Shown one piece after another: positions 30,583 through 39,186 of a stretch of DNA of 64,000 nucleotides; position 1 is the first letter of the stretch; the number at the start of each line of letters is the position of its first letter. A program made the translations under genes and the position numbers. The stretch lies in NCBI GenBank assembly GCA_016721115.1, contig JADKIW010000001.1, positions 4,231,501 through 4,295,500 of the forward strand, read 5' to 3'. The stretch comes from Candidatus Defluviilinea proxima. GTDB lineage: Bacteria > Chloroflexota > Anaerolineae > Anaerolineales > Villigracilaceae. The notes below the pieces were generated by a model that was not told the origin of the DNA, searched no databases, and saw only the letters and a list, made by a program, of their open reading frames with translations.

Positions 30583-32196
30583 ATGGGTCTGGACACTTTC
30601 AGAACAGTAATACAAATCATCAATCAAGGGATGGACATATTTATTCCTATTCTCTTTGCAATTGGGCTCACAGCTATACTGGTCCTCTATGCATATAATA
30701 AAATCCAAACGGATGGACTAGGAAAAGGGTTTTATTTAAGCGTATTGTTTTTTTTAGAAATTATCTTCATAGTTGCAGTAATCTATTATGTTCCTAAATT
30801 ACTGACAAACCTTATTGGCAATGGACAATATGCTACATTCTTACGTTGGCTGGTCATTTATTCAATAGTTATTCCTGGCTGGTATTCGCTAACTAAGGAA
30901 CATAGTGGCAAACGAGGGGCAATTTCTATCTCAATCATTTTGTTTACATTTTCCCTAGGTTGGTTATATGATCAATGGATTGGAGTGATTTTTATTTCCA
31001 CACCATTGATTGTGACTTACTACCATGTAACGTATAAGGTTGCGCAAATTATTTACCCTACATCCGACCCGGAAAACAAAAGGGAAGAACAGCAAAGAGT
31101 ACGTACATTTATCGCATATCTACTGGGTATTCAATATCCAATATGGATAGCGAAATCAAAAACCAGCCGTGAGTACGAAAAAGTTATAGATGGCGATACA
31201 ACGGTGGTCCAAGGAGGGCACGGTGTAATTTACACTTGGTCACATCAAGTTGCCGGGATATCGAAAGGCATTGAGTTCAACAGAGTTGACGGCCCCAATG
31301 TCACTTTTACTAAACAATTTGAATGGCCAGTCGCATTAGTTGATTTGCGCACACAATTGCGTGTCACCCAAGTTAACACAATTACCAAAGATGGCATGGA
31401 GATCCCGTCTATTGTTTTTACCGCATTTGCCATTGATAAGGAAAATTGGCCAAAACCAACTTGGTCAAAAGCTTTTTACTCAAAACTAAAATATATAGTT
31501 GGGAAGGATTATGAAATTGACCACCCAAAGGGAAGCCATCCGTATTCGTCCGGCAGAGTTCGGTCTGCACTAAGTATTTCGGGAATTAATACTTCCCAAA
31601 AAGACGAAAACGAAAAATCCGAGATTCACTGGGACGAATGGGTAATAATGCAAGTAGAGCATGTTACTCGCCAGGTAGTATCGGAACGAAGCTTGGATGA
31701 ATTATGGCGACCAAGAAATGACGAACTAGGCAAAAGCGCACTAGATGAAATGGCAGATGATTTAAAGAGTCTGCTGTCCCCAAGACTAGCAGAAGCAGGC
31801 ATTCAACTCTTTACCGCTCGGATTGTCAATTACAAGCTTGACGAGGAAGAAGAAAAAGGAAATCTTATAGCTCAACAGAACCTAAAAACTTGGAGTTCTT
31901 ATTGGGAACAACGGGTTACGGAGGCACAGGCTGATATTGAATTCATTTATCGCGAAGAGATAGATAAAGCGCATGCATATTCAAAGTCTATTTTACTAAG
32001 TGCAATTGCTGACAGCATTGACAAGGCCCGCAAAATACGAGAAGACTTACCTCGGCACGTAATCGCCCAATACTTTGTACATGCACTGGAAGAATACATA
32101 AAAAAGGTACCGGAATTAGACGTGACAGACTTCAAGCAACGTATAGACAGGATCAAAGATTTAATGACTTACAGTAGTCCGGAGGAAAAAGAATGA
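30583..32196 (+). CDS. SPFH/band-7-like membrane protein 1
   Basis: 537 residues from the ATG at 30583 (AAGGAG 10 bases before). Four or five membrane helices occupy about residues 10-160. An SPFH-like domain follows, recognised by VVQGGHGVIYTWSH, the strand pair VALVDLRTQLRVTQVNTIT, KDGMEIPSIVFTAFAI, and the later RSLDELW plus GIQLFTARIVNYKLDEE. A charged, partly coiled-coil tail contains TEAQADIEF, as in stomatin-type proteins. SPFH proteins form ring-like membrane scaffolds. Base composition is A/T-rich (19 G/C of 60 at 30601-30660). Family call is by pattern only and quite divergent. Confidence 0.72.
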   Translation: MGLDTFRTVIQIINQGMDIFIPILFAIGLTAILVLYAYNKIQTDGLGKGFYLSVLFFLEIIFIVAVIYYVPKLLTNLIGNGQYATFLRWLVIYSIVIPGWYSLTKEHSGKRGAISISIILFTFSLGWLYDQWIGVIFISTPLIVTYYHVTYKVAQIIYPTSDPENKREEQQRVRTFIAYLLGIQYPIWIAKSKTSREYEKVIDGDTTVVQGGHGVIYTWSHQVAGISKGIEFNRVDGPNVTFTKQFEWPVALVDLRTQLRVTQVNTITKDGMEIPSIVFTAFAIDKENWPKPTWSKAFYSKLKYIVGKDYEIDHPKGSHPYSSGRVRSALSISGINTSQKDENEKSEIHWDEWVIMQVEHVTRQVVSERSLDELWRPRNDELGKSALDEMADDLKSLLSPRLAEAGIQLFTARIVNYKLDEEEEKGNLIAQQNLKTWSSYWEQRVTEAQADIEFIYREEIDKAHAYSKSILLSAIADSIDKARKIREDLPRHVIAQYFVHALEEYIKKVPELDVTDFKQRIDRIKDLMTYSSPEEKE

Positions 32197-33602
32197 CAAT
32201 CCCATCTTCGACTACACCTGAACATGAACACTGGCAAGGGTTGTATTCACCAACAGAAAGTCATTGGCAAGATCTAAAAAGGATCAGAAATTTTGTAACC
32301 CCGATTATCGGCCTGGTTTTCATTGCCACATTATATATTGTGGTGGGGTATACATCTATTCACATGGAAGATTGGATACCCGACAACATCAATATCACCA
32401 CCTATTATATATATCTCACACAAATTCTGATCATCATATTTTCTCCAACTATACTATTGCTCATTACACTTCGGTATATTCTCAGTAAAACATCAGAGTT
32501 GATCTATAGCATATACCAACCCTCGCCAAGCGAAAAGCTTTCATCGTTAATTAGCCGAAAGTTATTAGGGGTGCCGCCATTTCCACCTCCACTCGATACA
32601 GTCCTAAAATATCCCTTTGTTGTTATCAATAAGCCTGCGCTTGAAGATGATCATTGGGCGCGTTGGTTTGGAGGTCCGGCAATTTTAGTTATACACGATG
32701 GTGCAGGCGTATATCTCGAACGTGGGAATCAATTCTCTCGTGTTGTAGGGCCAGGTGAATTAGTCCCATTATTGGAAAGGCATGAGCGCATCATAGATAT
32801 TGTAGATCTACGGCCACAGACTAAAAGCGGCTACGTAGAACCGTGGACTAAAGATGGTGTTCATATAAAGCTAGAGCTTAGAGTGGATGTTCAAATCAAT
32901 GCCAGCCAAAAATCTCTGGAAAAATCGTCGAAATTAAGATACCCATTCGATCCACTAGCTGTCAAGGCGGCCGTGGAATATACATCTGTGAAAACGACAT
33001 CTGATGGAAAGCTAAAAGAATCGTCATGGCTCGAAGGTGCATGGGGAACTATTACCGGAGAAGTCAATTCCTTTGTGGCAGGCCATTCCTTAGACGAATT
33101 GTTTCTAGCGCCACAGATTGAAAATCATACGCACTTAAATCAACAGAAAAACCATATCCCCGAAAAAATTGAACAAATCTTATCTCGCAGAATCTCTGAA
33201 AAGGTGACGGGCAATATTCAAGAAAGGCTTCAGCAAAATGGTATCAAGGTGCTAAACATTCAAATCACTGATGTTGTAGTTCCTAGGGAAGTTCAGGATC
33301 TGAGGACAAAATATTGGAGAAGTATTAGAGGCATTATATCCGCGCAAAGGAATAGTCGAGCAGAGGCAGAGCGAATCCGTATTCGTGAACAGGCGCATGC
33401 AGACGCCCAACGGACGATTTTGATGACTATCACTCAAAAGCTAGAGAACATCGATGCCGACAATATGACAGAGCCCTTGATACTATCCCTGTCAGGGCTA
33501 TTGGATCAAGGGCTCGACGATCCCCTCATACGTCCCTGGATCGCAAGCGAATCATTTACAGTACTTGAGAAAATGCGAAAACTATTAAAAGAACGCTTTT
33601 AG
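32193..33602 (+). CDS. SPFH/band-7-like membrane protein 2
   Basis: 469 residues; the ATG overlaps the stop of the previous gene (ATGA). Two membrane helices lie at about residues 33-53 and 73-97. The SPFH-like domain has GPAILVIHDGAGVYLERG, VGPGELVPLLERHERIID, IVDLRPQTKSGYVEPWTKDG, then VAGHSLDELFL and QNGIKVLNIQITDVVVPREV. A helical tail with ISAQRNSRAEAERIRIREQA resembles the coiled coil behind the SPFH domain of stomatins and flotillins. Probably works in a mixed oligomer with its neighbours. Clearest SPFH member of the four. Confidence 0.78.
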   Translation: MTIPSSTTPEHEHWQGLYSPTESHWQDLKRIRNFVTPIIGLVFIATLYIVVGYTSIHMEDWIPDNINITTYYIYLTQILIIIFSPTILLLITLRYILSKTSELIYSIYQPSPSEKLSSLISRKLLGVPPFPPPLDTVLKYPFVVINKPALEDDHWARWFGGPAILVIHDGAGVYLERGNQFSRVVGPGELVPLLERHERIIDIVDLRPQTKSGYVEPWTKDGVHIKLELRVDVQINASQKSLEKSSKLRYPFDPLAVKAAVEYTSVKTTSDGKLKESSWLEGAWGTITGEVNSFVAGHSLDELFLAPQIENHTHLNQQKNHIPEKIEQILSRRISEKVTGNIQERLQQNGIKVLNIQITDVVVPREVQDLRTKYWRSIRGIISAQRNSRAEAERIRIREQAHADAQRTILMTITQKLENIDADNMTEPLILSLSGLLDQGLDDPLIRPWIASESFTVLEKMRKLLKERF

Positions 33603-33617
33603 CTATAAAAGGATACT

Positions 33618-34655
33618 ATGAGAAAAGAGATCACCACAATTCTAAAGGCGCTAGATGATAAAGATCCAGCTGTTCTTTCTATGGAAAAGAAAACTATGGA
33701 CTTAATTGACGACCAAGAGGATTTAGAGACTTTTATATACAACATCAAAGAAGAAATCCGAATTTCAAATTTCATCCATAGTAATCGGCAACCTTTTTAC
33801 TATCTTTATTCTGCAATTGCACGCATAAAAAAAGGAGACAATGACGCCGCAAAGAATGATTTAGCCAATGCAGTCCAAGGCTTTCGAATCTCGGGCTTTG
33901 TCGTAAATGAAGCACTTGCGGAATGGCTCTTTGCAATTATCCATTTTGAAAATGAAAACATAGTCCGGTCTCAGGAAGCTTGCAAAGCTGGGCTTTCACT
34001 GTTAAGTTCGTTGATTAACGAATGCGAAAAAAAAGGGGCCTATAGTCAGGCTACGGCCTACAAAAAGTACTTCAAAAAAATAGATCTCTTTGCCAAAGAA
34101 ATTGAAACATTTCACAAAAGAAAGAATTTTCAAAAGCCCTTATATCCATCCTCACATATTCGTATTCCTTGGATACCGGTCTACGATTCTGTTCGAGCAG
34201 GTACAAGTGGCATGATTTGGGGCATGCCTCCCCAAAAAAGCGGAATGAGTGTATACACTGTTGAAATAGGTGGAAAACAACATAACTTACACCCAATCAA
34301 TAAATCCCCACAGAATATTGATGTGAACATCAACTTGATAAGCGGCGCTGAATATGGATTAGCGCGCGTAAAAGGGCATAGCATGAATGCGAGTAAACCA
34401 ATTCCTATAGAAGAGGATGATTATGTATTATTCACATCATCATGGGTTGTTGACCAAAGCGCAATTGTAATTGCCGGCACAAACTTGACCGACCAAGAAA
34501 TATCTATGATGGTAAAGAAGTATCTTGCCAACGAGAAAATTCTACTTTCAGAAACAAGTGATTCTGATAATCCAGACGAAGATTATTCGCCTATTCAACT
34601 GACGGAGGAATATCAAATCCTTGGTACCGTATTAGCTGTAGCCAAACCGGTTTAA
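33618..34655 (+). CDS. S24-type Ser-Lys peptidase-like protein with helical N-terminus
   Basis: 345 residues, no signal peptide or membrane helix, and no helix-turn-helix recognised. Residues 1-170 look all-helical, with a TPR-like stretch (YLYSAIARIKKGDNDAAKND). From about 183 the S24 (LexA/UmuD-like) fold appears: IPVYDSVRAGTSGM, VKGHSMN with Ser255, DDYVLFTSS, and MVKK with Lys300, then the terminal strand YQILGTVLAVAKPV. The Ser-Lys pair looks intact. In LexA and UmuD this dyad cuts the protein itself. Here it may process the neighbouring SPFH proteins. It lies 15 bases after SPFH 2. Confidence 0.75.
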   Translation: MRKEITTILKALDDKDPAVLSMEKKTMDLIDDQEDLETFIYNIKEEIRISNFIHSNRQPFYYLYSAIARIKKGDNDAAKNDLANAVQGFRISGFVVNEALAEWLFAIIHFENENIVRSQEACKAGLSLLSSLINECEKKGAYSQATAYKKYFKKIDLFAKEIETFHKRKNFQKPLYPSSHIRIPWIPVYDSVRAGTSGMIWGMPPQKSGMSVYTVEIGGKQHNLHPINKSPQNIDVNINLISGAEYGLARVKGHSMNASKPIPIEEDDYVLFTSSWVVDQSAIVIAGTNLTDQEISMMVKKYLANEKILLSETSDSDNPDEDYSPIQLTEEYQILGTVLAVAKPV

Positions 34656-34707
34656 AGAACTTGTAATATAAGACTACCTATGGGTAGCTGAGTAATCTCG
34701 GGGGATT

Positions 34708-34716
34708 TGTTATAAT
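34708..34716 (+). promoter_or_regulatory. Extended -10 promoter inside the SPFH cluster
   Basis: TGTTATAAT (TGn plus TATAAT) ends 8 bases before the ATG at 34725, so the second SPFH pair can be transcribed separately on a leaderless message. No clear -35 box. Confidence 0.5.
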
Positions 34717-34724
34717 TCACCTTC

Positions 34725-36374
34725 ATGGACGATACCCCGTTCTATAAAAAGCCCTGGTTTTACATTGTCGCCTGGTTTGTAGTCATGCTTATCTTTTACG
34801 GATGGCTGGTCACGATAGGCGATGGAAATGTTGGTCTGATTAACGTCGCAATTGATCTTGCGTGTATCTTTCCTGCGCTTCTCGTTTTGTGGATGGCGTT
34901 TTTTGCACAATTTGTGCTCCCGGTGCGGACACTTGAAGACCGCCAAAAGATTTTTGACCGCATGCTCACCCACCTCTTTGGCGGGCATGGACCAGCTATG
35001 TTTCTGCGAAATGGACAGTTGATCAAGCGCGAGGGAGAGGAAAAGAAGAATGGCCCTGGGGTACTTTGGCTGGATTCGGCCAGCGCTGCAGTTACCCGTA
35101 CACCAGTCAAGATCAAGCAAACATTGGGACCAGGTGTTCATTTTATTGACAGCGGGGAATATATTGCTGGCACGTTGGATCTCCATATTCAGTCGCAAAC
35201 AGTGGGTTTAAAAGAAAATGACGATCCCTTTGCAGAGCCAGGGGATGATATAGATGATGACGAGTACAACGAAATACAGGATCGACGTCGCATGGTTAGC
35301 GCGTTGACACGTGATGGTATTGAAGTCATTCCGAGCATCTCCATTTCATTTCGCGTGGATACAGGCTTCCCGAAAGAAAATGAGCCGGGCTCAAGGTTTG
35401 GATATCGCACTGGAATCACAAAAAAGGCCAAGGCGCAGGAAGCGGAAGATAAAGAGGCCATCCGTAAAGCCATTCTTGGAGAAGGAATTAATCCCAATAT
35501 AGCTTCGGATACCACTCGAAGACGGGTTGCCTGGAACGAATTGCCCGCCTCACTCGCCGTGGACGTTTGGCGCGAATATGTAGCCAAGTTCACGCTTGAT
35601 GAATTGTTCAAGCAGGAACAGCTTGTGCCTGTACCACCATCCGAGCCTCCCCAGCCAACCGACGAGGAGATAGATCCTCTCAGCCAGCCCATTCTCATTA
35701 CAGCGAATCGAACTACCTTGCAAGATAGATTTGCTATGTTCCTGCGCAGGATCAATCTATTTCTTTCAAGCACAATTCAAAAACTGGAAGGCACCTCCAC
35801 AGATACAACTAAAACCAATGTTCCAGCTTATTCAGGTGCCGCGAAAAGCTCATCATCAGGAAAAAGTGAATTCATCAAGAAAACTGCATTGCAGGTGATC
35901 AACGACATGGTCAATGCCCGCCTCAAAAAACCAGAGGTGGATATTCTTGACGACAATGGACAACGTGGCCAAGGTCATATTGAAAGCCAGGAATACAAGT
36001 TACTTAAGAGCAAGGGCATTGCGGTCGTTTCTGTGGGCATCAGCAATCTGCGTCTCAATCCACAAATCGAAGAGGCGATCATCAGTCGCTGGTCGGCATC
36101 TTGGTATGACAATGCCGCGGCTGAAAGTAAACAGATCAAAAGTAGGCAGGAAATCGCCAAATCGTACGGACGTGATAAGGCGTTTCGTCAATATGCTGAA
36201 CGCCTGAGCAATGACCTGATCCGCAAAAAGCCGTCAGGCATCAAAAACACTCTCAAGACCCTGTTACTGCGCACACGGACAATCATCATCAATAACGATC
36301 AGTTGCGAAGCGAAATGGCAATGGAACAACAGGTACTGGAAGATGCTCTCCGGTGGATCGAGGCGGAAGAATGA
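34725..36374 (+). CDS. SPFH/band-7-like membrane protein 3
   Basis: 549 residues. Two membrane helices lie at about residues 8-27 and 37-62. The SPFH-like domain follows: NGPGVLWLDSASAAVTRTP, LGPGVHFIDSGEYIAGTLDL, ALTRDGIEVIPSISISFRVD, then AKFTLDELF and, after a long insert, SKGIAVVSVGISNLRLNPQIEE. The insert (about residues 300-390) is P- and S-rich and includes QPTDEEID and AKSSSSGKSE. Ending is helical and charged. More G/C-rich than SPFH 1 and 2 (33 of 60 at 35041-35100). Overlaps SPFH 4 by 4 bases. Confidence 0.74.
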   Translation: MDDTPFYKKPWFYIVAWFVVMLIFYGWLVTIGDGNVGLINVAIDLACIFPALLVLWMAFFAQFVLPVRTLEDRQKIFDRMLTHLFGGHGPAMFLRNGQLIKREGEEKKNGPGVLWLDSASAAVTRTPVKIKQTLGPGVHFIDSGEYIAGTLDLHIQSQTVGLKENDDPFAEPGDDIDDDEYNEIQDRRRMVSALTRDGIEVIPSISISFRVDTGFPKENEPGSRFGYRTGITKKAKAQEAEDKEAIRKAILGEGINPNIASDTTRRRVAWNELPASLAVDVWREYVAKFTLDELFKQEQLVPVPPSEPPQPTDEEIDPLSQPILITANRTTLQDRFAMFLRRINLFLSSTIQKLEGTSTDTTKTNVPAYSGAAKSSSSGKSEFIKKTALQVINDMVNARLKKPEVDILDDNGQRGQGHIESQEYKLLKSKGIAVVSVGISNLRLNPQIEEAIISRWSASWYDNAAAESKQIKSRQEIAKSYGRDKAFRQYAERLSNDLIRKKPSGIKNTLKTLLLRTRTIIINNDQLRSEMAMEQQVLEDALRWIEAEE

Positions 36375-38140
36375 ACACAACATCCACCGAAACGATCCTG
36401 CAAAGGGAACAGCGTCTGTACAGGGAATTGTCATCTCGCCTGATCGACGTTCTTGTCAGCAAAGTTTTTGATCTACATCCTCAGAAAGCGGCATGGCGAA
36501 GATCAACTCTTTTTGCGTTGTTCTTTATCATTGGCTTTTTCATCACCCTTATCAATCATCCTTTATCAGGTTGGTTCGAACAGCTTAGGGTCCTTTTTTC
36601 TTCGCTAATGGCACAACAATCCCCTCCTGATGTTGCCATCAATAACTTTGTAAAGTTCCTCCTGGAAATCATCACAGACTCAAGTATCTTGCAATATTTA
36701 CCGGTCTTTATCGCTCCGTTCTTTATCGCCCTGCAATCTGCCGCAATCTATCTTGCAGATATATTTGAACTGGAAGATGTCAATGTCGCGCGGAGTTTTG
36801 TAAGTGGCGTGGCATTGACGGGACGAGATGAAACTATCCGTGTTCGAAATGGAAATGTACTGGAAGATCACATGGAAACCCCTACCTTCCTGATCGGTGG
36901 TCCCGGCAAGGTGGTAGTGGAATTGGACTCGGTAGCTCTCTTCGAGCGAGCAGACGGCACACCGCATGTGATCGGGCCAACAGGCAAAGAACCCGGCGGA
37001 AAAGCTACACTCGAAGGCTTTGAAAGATTCCGCCATGCATTCGATATTCGTAACCACCATGTGGACTTACGCGATCAGGATTCGAAATCGAAGGCTGTAC
37101 AAAGTAGAAGTCGTGATGGCATCCCCATCAAAGCAACAGACGTGCGCTTGATGTTCAGTATCTATCGCGGCGAAAAACCAGAAGCAACGCCTGAGGTTCC
37201 ATATCCCTTCAGCAAAGAGGCGGTTGAACAGATCGTGTTCAAAGCCGCTTCACGCGTGACACCAGACCAACCTTTCCCATCCACTTACGAGTTTAACTGG
37301 ACACAAAAAATGCCAGGTCTCATTCGCGGAAAGCTTGGCGGCTTTATGAGTGAACATAATCTATCCGAGTATCTGGCAAGCACCGGTATGCCAGAATTCG
37401 AAAAAGCAAAAGAGCGCGAAAAAGATATTGTTGAGCAAATACAACGGATATCACAATCAGAAGAAGATATCAGCAGTGGGCGCAAAGAGATCAAATCGCC
37501 ACCCGACTTTCAGGCACGCTATAAGGTGAAAAATCTTTTCGCTCAGTTTGCTGAAGGATTCTCCGGGCAGGCACGCAGTAATGGCGTGGAACTTCACTGG
37601 ATCGGTGTTGGAACATGGGAATCGCCCAAGGAAATCGTTCTTGACAAGCATTTAGATGCGTGGAAATTGACGCAAGAAAATCTAAAAAGCGGCAATCAAG
37701 GTGCCATGAGCGCGGTCGAAAATTCGGAAGCTACGAAAAAGACAAAGGAACTGATTCAGAAAGTACCTATCAGCGTTTTTCTGACCATGTCAAAATCCGT
37801 AAAAAGTACAAAATTTGGAGGCAAAGGTCAGGATATATTTGAATGGGAGTCGGATGAAGATGAGGATGAAGACGTAATGATCGATGATGCTGACCCCATG
37901 TCAGAAGTGTTGGATATTTTGCACGAGATGCACGGTGACAAAAAGAAAAAAGAGGCCCCTCCTCCACCTATCAACAAGGATCATGCGTATAATGCACAAT
38001 CCTTGCTTCTTGAATATCGAAAACAGTTCCAGGAAACTGCGGACCTGATCAGAAACAAAAAGGAAGAAGTCCCACAAACCATTCTGGATGCCATACGTCA
38101 CATTGACAATCAGATCGGACACTGGGCAGGAAGACCCTAA
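36371..38140 (+). CDS. SPFH/band-7-like membrane protein 4
   Basis: 589 residues from the ATG at 36371, which overlaps the previous stop (ATGA). Two membrane stretches (about residues 44-66 and 108-140) precede the SPFH-like domain: IGGPGKVVVELDSVALFERA, FDIRNHHVDLRDQD, SRDGIPIKATDVRLMFSIYR, then SEHNLSEYL and NGVELHWIGVGTWESPKE. The C-terminal third has a strongly acidic stretch (SDEDEDEDVMIDD) and a P-rich KKEAPPPPINK linker. Most divergent of the four; identified partly through its neighbours. Ends 4 bases before psuG. Confidence 0.7.
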   Translation: MNTTSTETILQREQRLYRELSSRLIDVLVSKVFDLHPQKAAWRRSTLFALFFIIGFFITLINHPLSGWFEQLRVLFSSLMAQQSPPDVAINNFVKFLLEIITDSSILQYLPVFIAPFFIALQSAAIYLADIFELEDVNVARSFVSGVALTGRDETIRVRNGNVLEDHMETPTFLIGGPGKVVVELDSVALFERADGTPHVIGPTGKEPGGKATLEGFERFRHAFDIRNHHVDLRDQDSKSKAVQSRSRDGIPIKATDVRLMFSIYRGEKPEATPEVPYPFSKEAVEQIVFKAASRVTPDQPFPSTYEFNWTQKMPGLIRGKLGGFMSEHNLSEYLASTGMPEFEKAKEREKDIVEQIQRISQSEEDISSGRKEIKSPPDFQARYKVKNLFAQFAEGFSGQARSNGVELHWIGVGTWESPKEIVLDKHLDAWKLTQENLKSGNQGAMSAVENSEATKKTKELIQKVPISVFLTMSKSVKSTKFGGKGQDIFEWESDEDEDEDVMIDDADPMSEVLDILHEMHGDKKKKEAPPPPINKDHAYNAQSLLLEYRKQFQETADLIRNKKEEVPQTILDAIRHIDNQIGHWAGRP

Positions 38141-38144
38141 GGAT

Positions 38145-39065
38145 ATGACACAATTTTATAAATCAACTGAATTCGCGAAAGCGACTCATGTCAACGCGCC
38201 TGTTGTAGCGCTTGAATCAACCGTACTCACCCATGGACTGCCACGCCCTCAAAACCTGCAATTGGCGCACGACATGGAGAACAATGTCCGCGCAGAAGGT
38301 GCAACTCCAGCTACGATCGGCTTTCTGGATGGGCAACTGTATGTCGGCATGGAAGATGCACAACTCGAAATACTCGCAAACGCAGAGAATGTTTTCAAAG
38401 TGGGACCACGTGATTTCGCAACTGTGGTTACCAAAAAGATACACGGCGGCACAACAGTCGCTGGGACGATGCTCGCGTGCAAACACGCCGGTATCCAAGT
38501 CTTTGCCACAGGCGGGATCGGAGGCGTACATCGTGAATCGGAGTTCGATATTTCGGCCGATCTACAAGCCTTGGCAAACATTCCAATGATCGTTGTCTGC
38601 GCAGGCGCAAAAGCGATACTAGATCTGCCCGCAACGTTGGAGTATCTTGAAACGATGAGCGTGCCGGTGGTCGGCTATGGCACGGATGAGTTCCCTGCGT
38701 TCTATTCGCGTGAAAGCGGACTGGATGTGAGTGTGAGATTGAATAGCCCGGAAGAAATTGTCCGATTTGCGAAGGCACATTGGGAGGCTGGGTTGCAGAG
38801 CGCAGTTTTAGTGGCGAACCCGGTCCCTGAAACAGAAGCAATTTCAAAGTCCGAGATGGAACCGTATATCGAGCGTGCGAACCGAGAGGCACATGAGCAA
38901 GGCATCCACGGCAAAAATGTCACACCTTTTCTTCTTCAAAGACTGAATGAGTTGACGAATGGAAAATCCATGAAATCGAATCTGGCATTGTTATTGAATA
39001 ACGCCAGACTCGCGGCACAGATCGCAAAGTCACTACACGCAGACAATCACACAAAGATCGTATAA
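38145..39065 (+). CDS. psuG: Pseudouridine-5'-phosphate glycosidase
   Basis: 306 residues from the ATG at 38145; the longer frame to 38088 overlaps SPFH 4. Family motifs: VVALESTVLTHGLPRPQN, GATPATIGFLDGQLYVGM, KKIHGGTTVAGTMLACKHAG, FATGGIGGVHR, and PAFYSRESGLDV. PsuG splits pseudouridine 5'-phosphate into uracil and ribose 5-phosphate, in the reversible direction favouring cleavage in the cell. The usual kinase partner psuK is not next to it. It lies 4 bases after SPFH 4, so co-transcription is likely. A terminator follows. Confidence 0.95.
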   Translation: MTQFYKSTEFAKATHVNAPVVALESTVLTHGLPRPQNLQLAHDMENNVRAEGATPATIGFLDGQLYVGMEDAQLEILANAENVFKVGPRDFATVVTKKIHGGTTVAGTMLACKHAGIQVFATGGIGGVHRESEFDISADLQALANIPMIVVCAGAKAILDLPATLEYLETMSVPVVGYGTDEFPAFYSRESGLDVSVRLNSPEEIVRFAKAHWEAGLQSAVLVANPVPETEAISKSEMEPYIERANREAHEQGIHGKNVTPFLLQRLNELTNGKSMKSNLALLLNNARLAAQIAKSLHADNHTKIV

Positions 39066-39085
39066 CATTTTGAGTTGAGATCAAG

Positions 39086-39120
39086 AACCCGAAGCCTTAT
39101 AGGTTTTCGGGTTTATTTTT
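39086..39120 (+). terminator. Terminator after psuG
   Basis: AACCCGAA (39086-39093) pairs with TTCGGGTT (39106-39113) and a T-run (TTTATTTTTT) follows. Confidence 0.8.
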
Positions 39121-39123
39121 TGC

Positions 39124-39154
39124 TTGACATTTTAGAACGCATGTTCTAAAATGT
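39124..39154 (+). promoter_or_regulatory. Promoter with LexA-type palindrome in its spacer
   Basis: TTGACA (39124-39129), 17-base spacer, TAAAAT (39147-39152). The spacer contains GAACGCATGTTC (39135-39146), which fits the GAAC-N4-GTTC operator of Gram-positive-type LexA. The wider palindrome ACATTTTAGAAC/GTTCTAAAATGT spans 39127-39154 with 12-base arms. A repressor bound there would cover the promoter completely. Confidence 0.7.
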
Positions 39155-39186
39155 ACGTATTGGAACTTTTAGTATAGGAGACTGAA

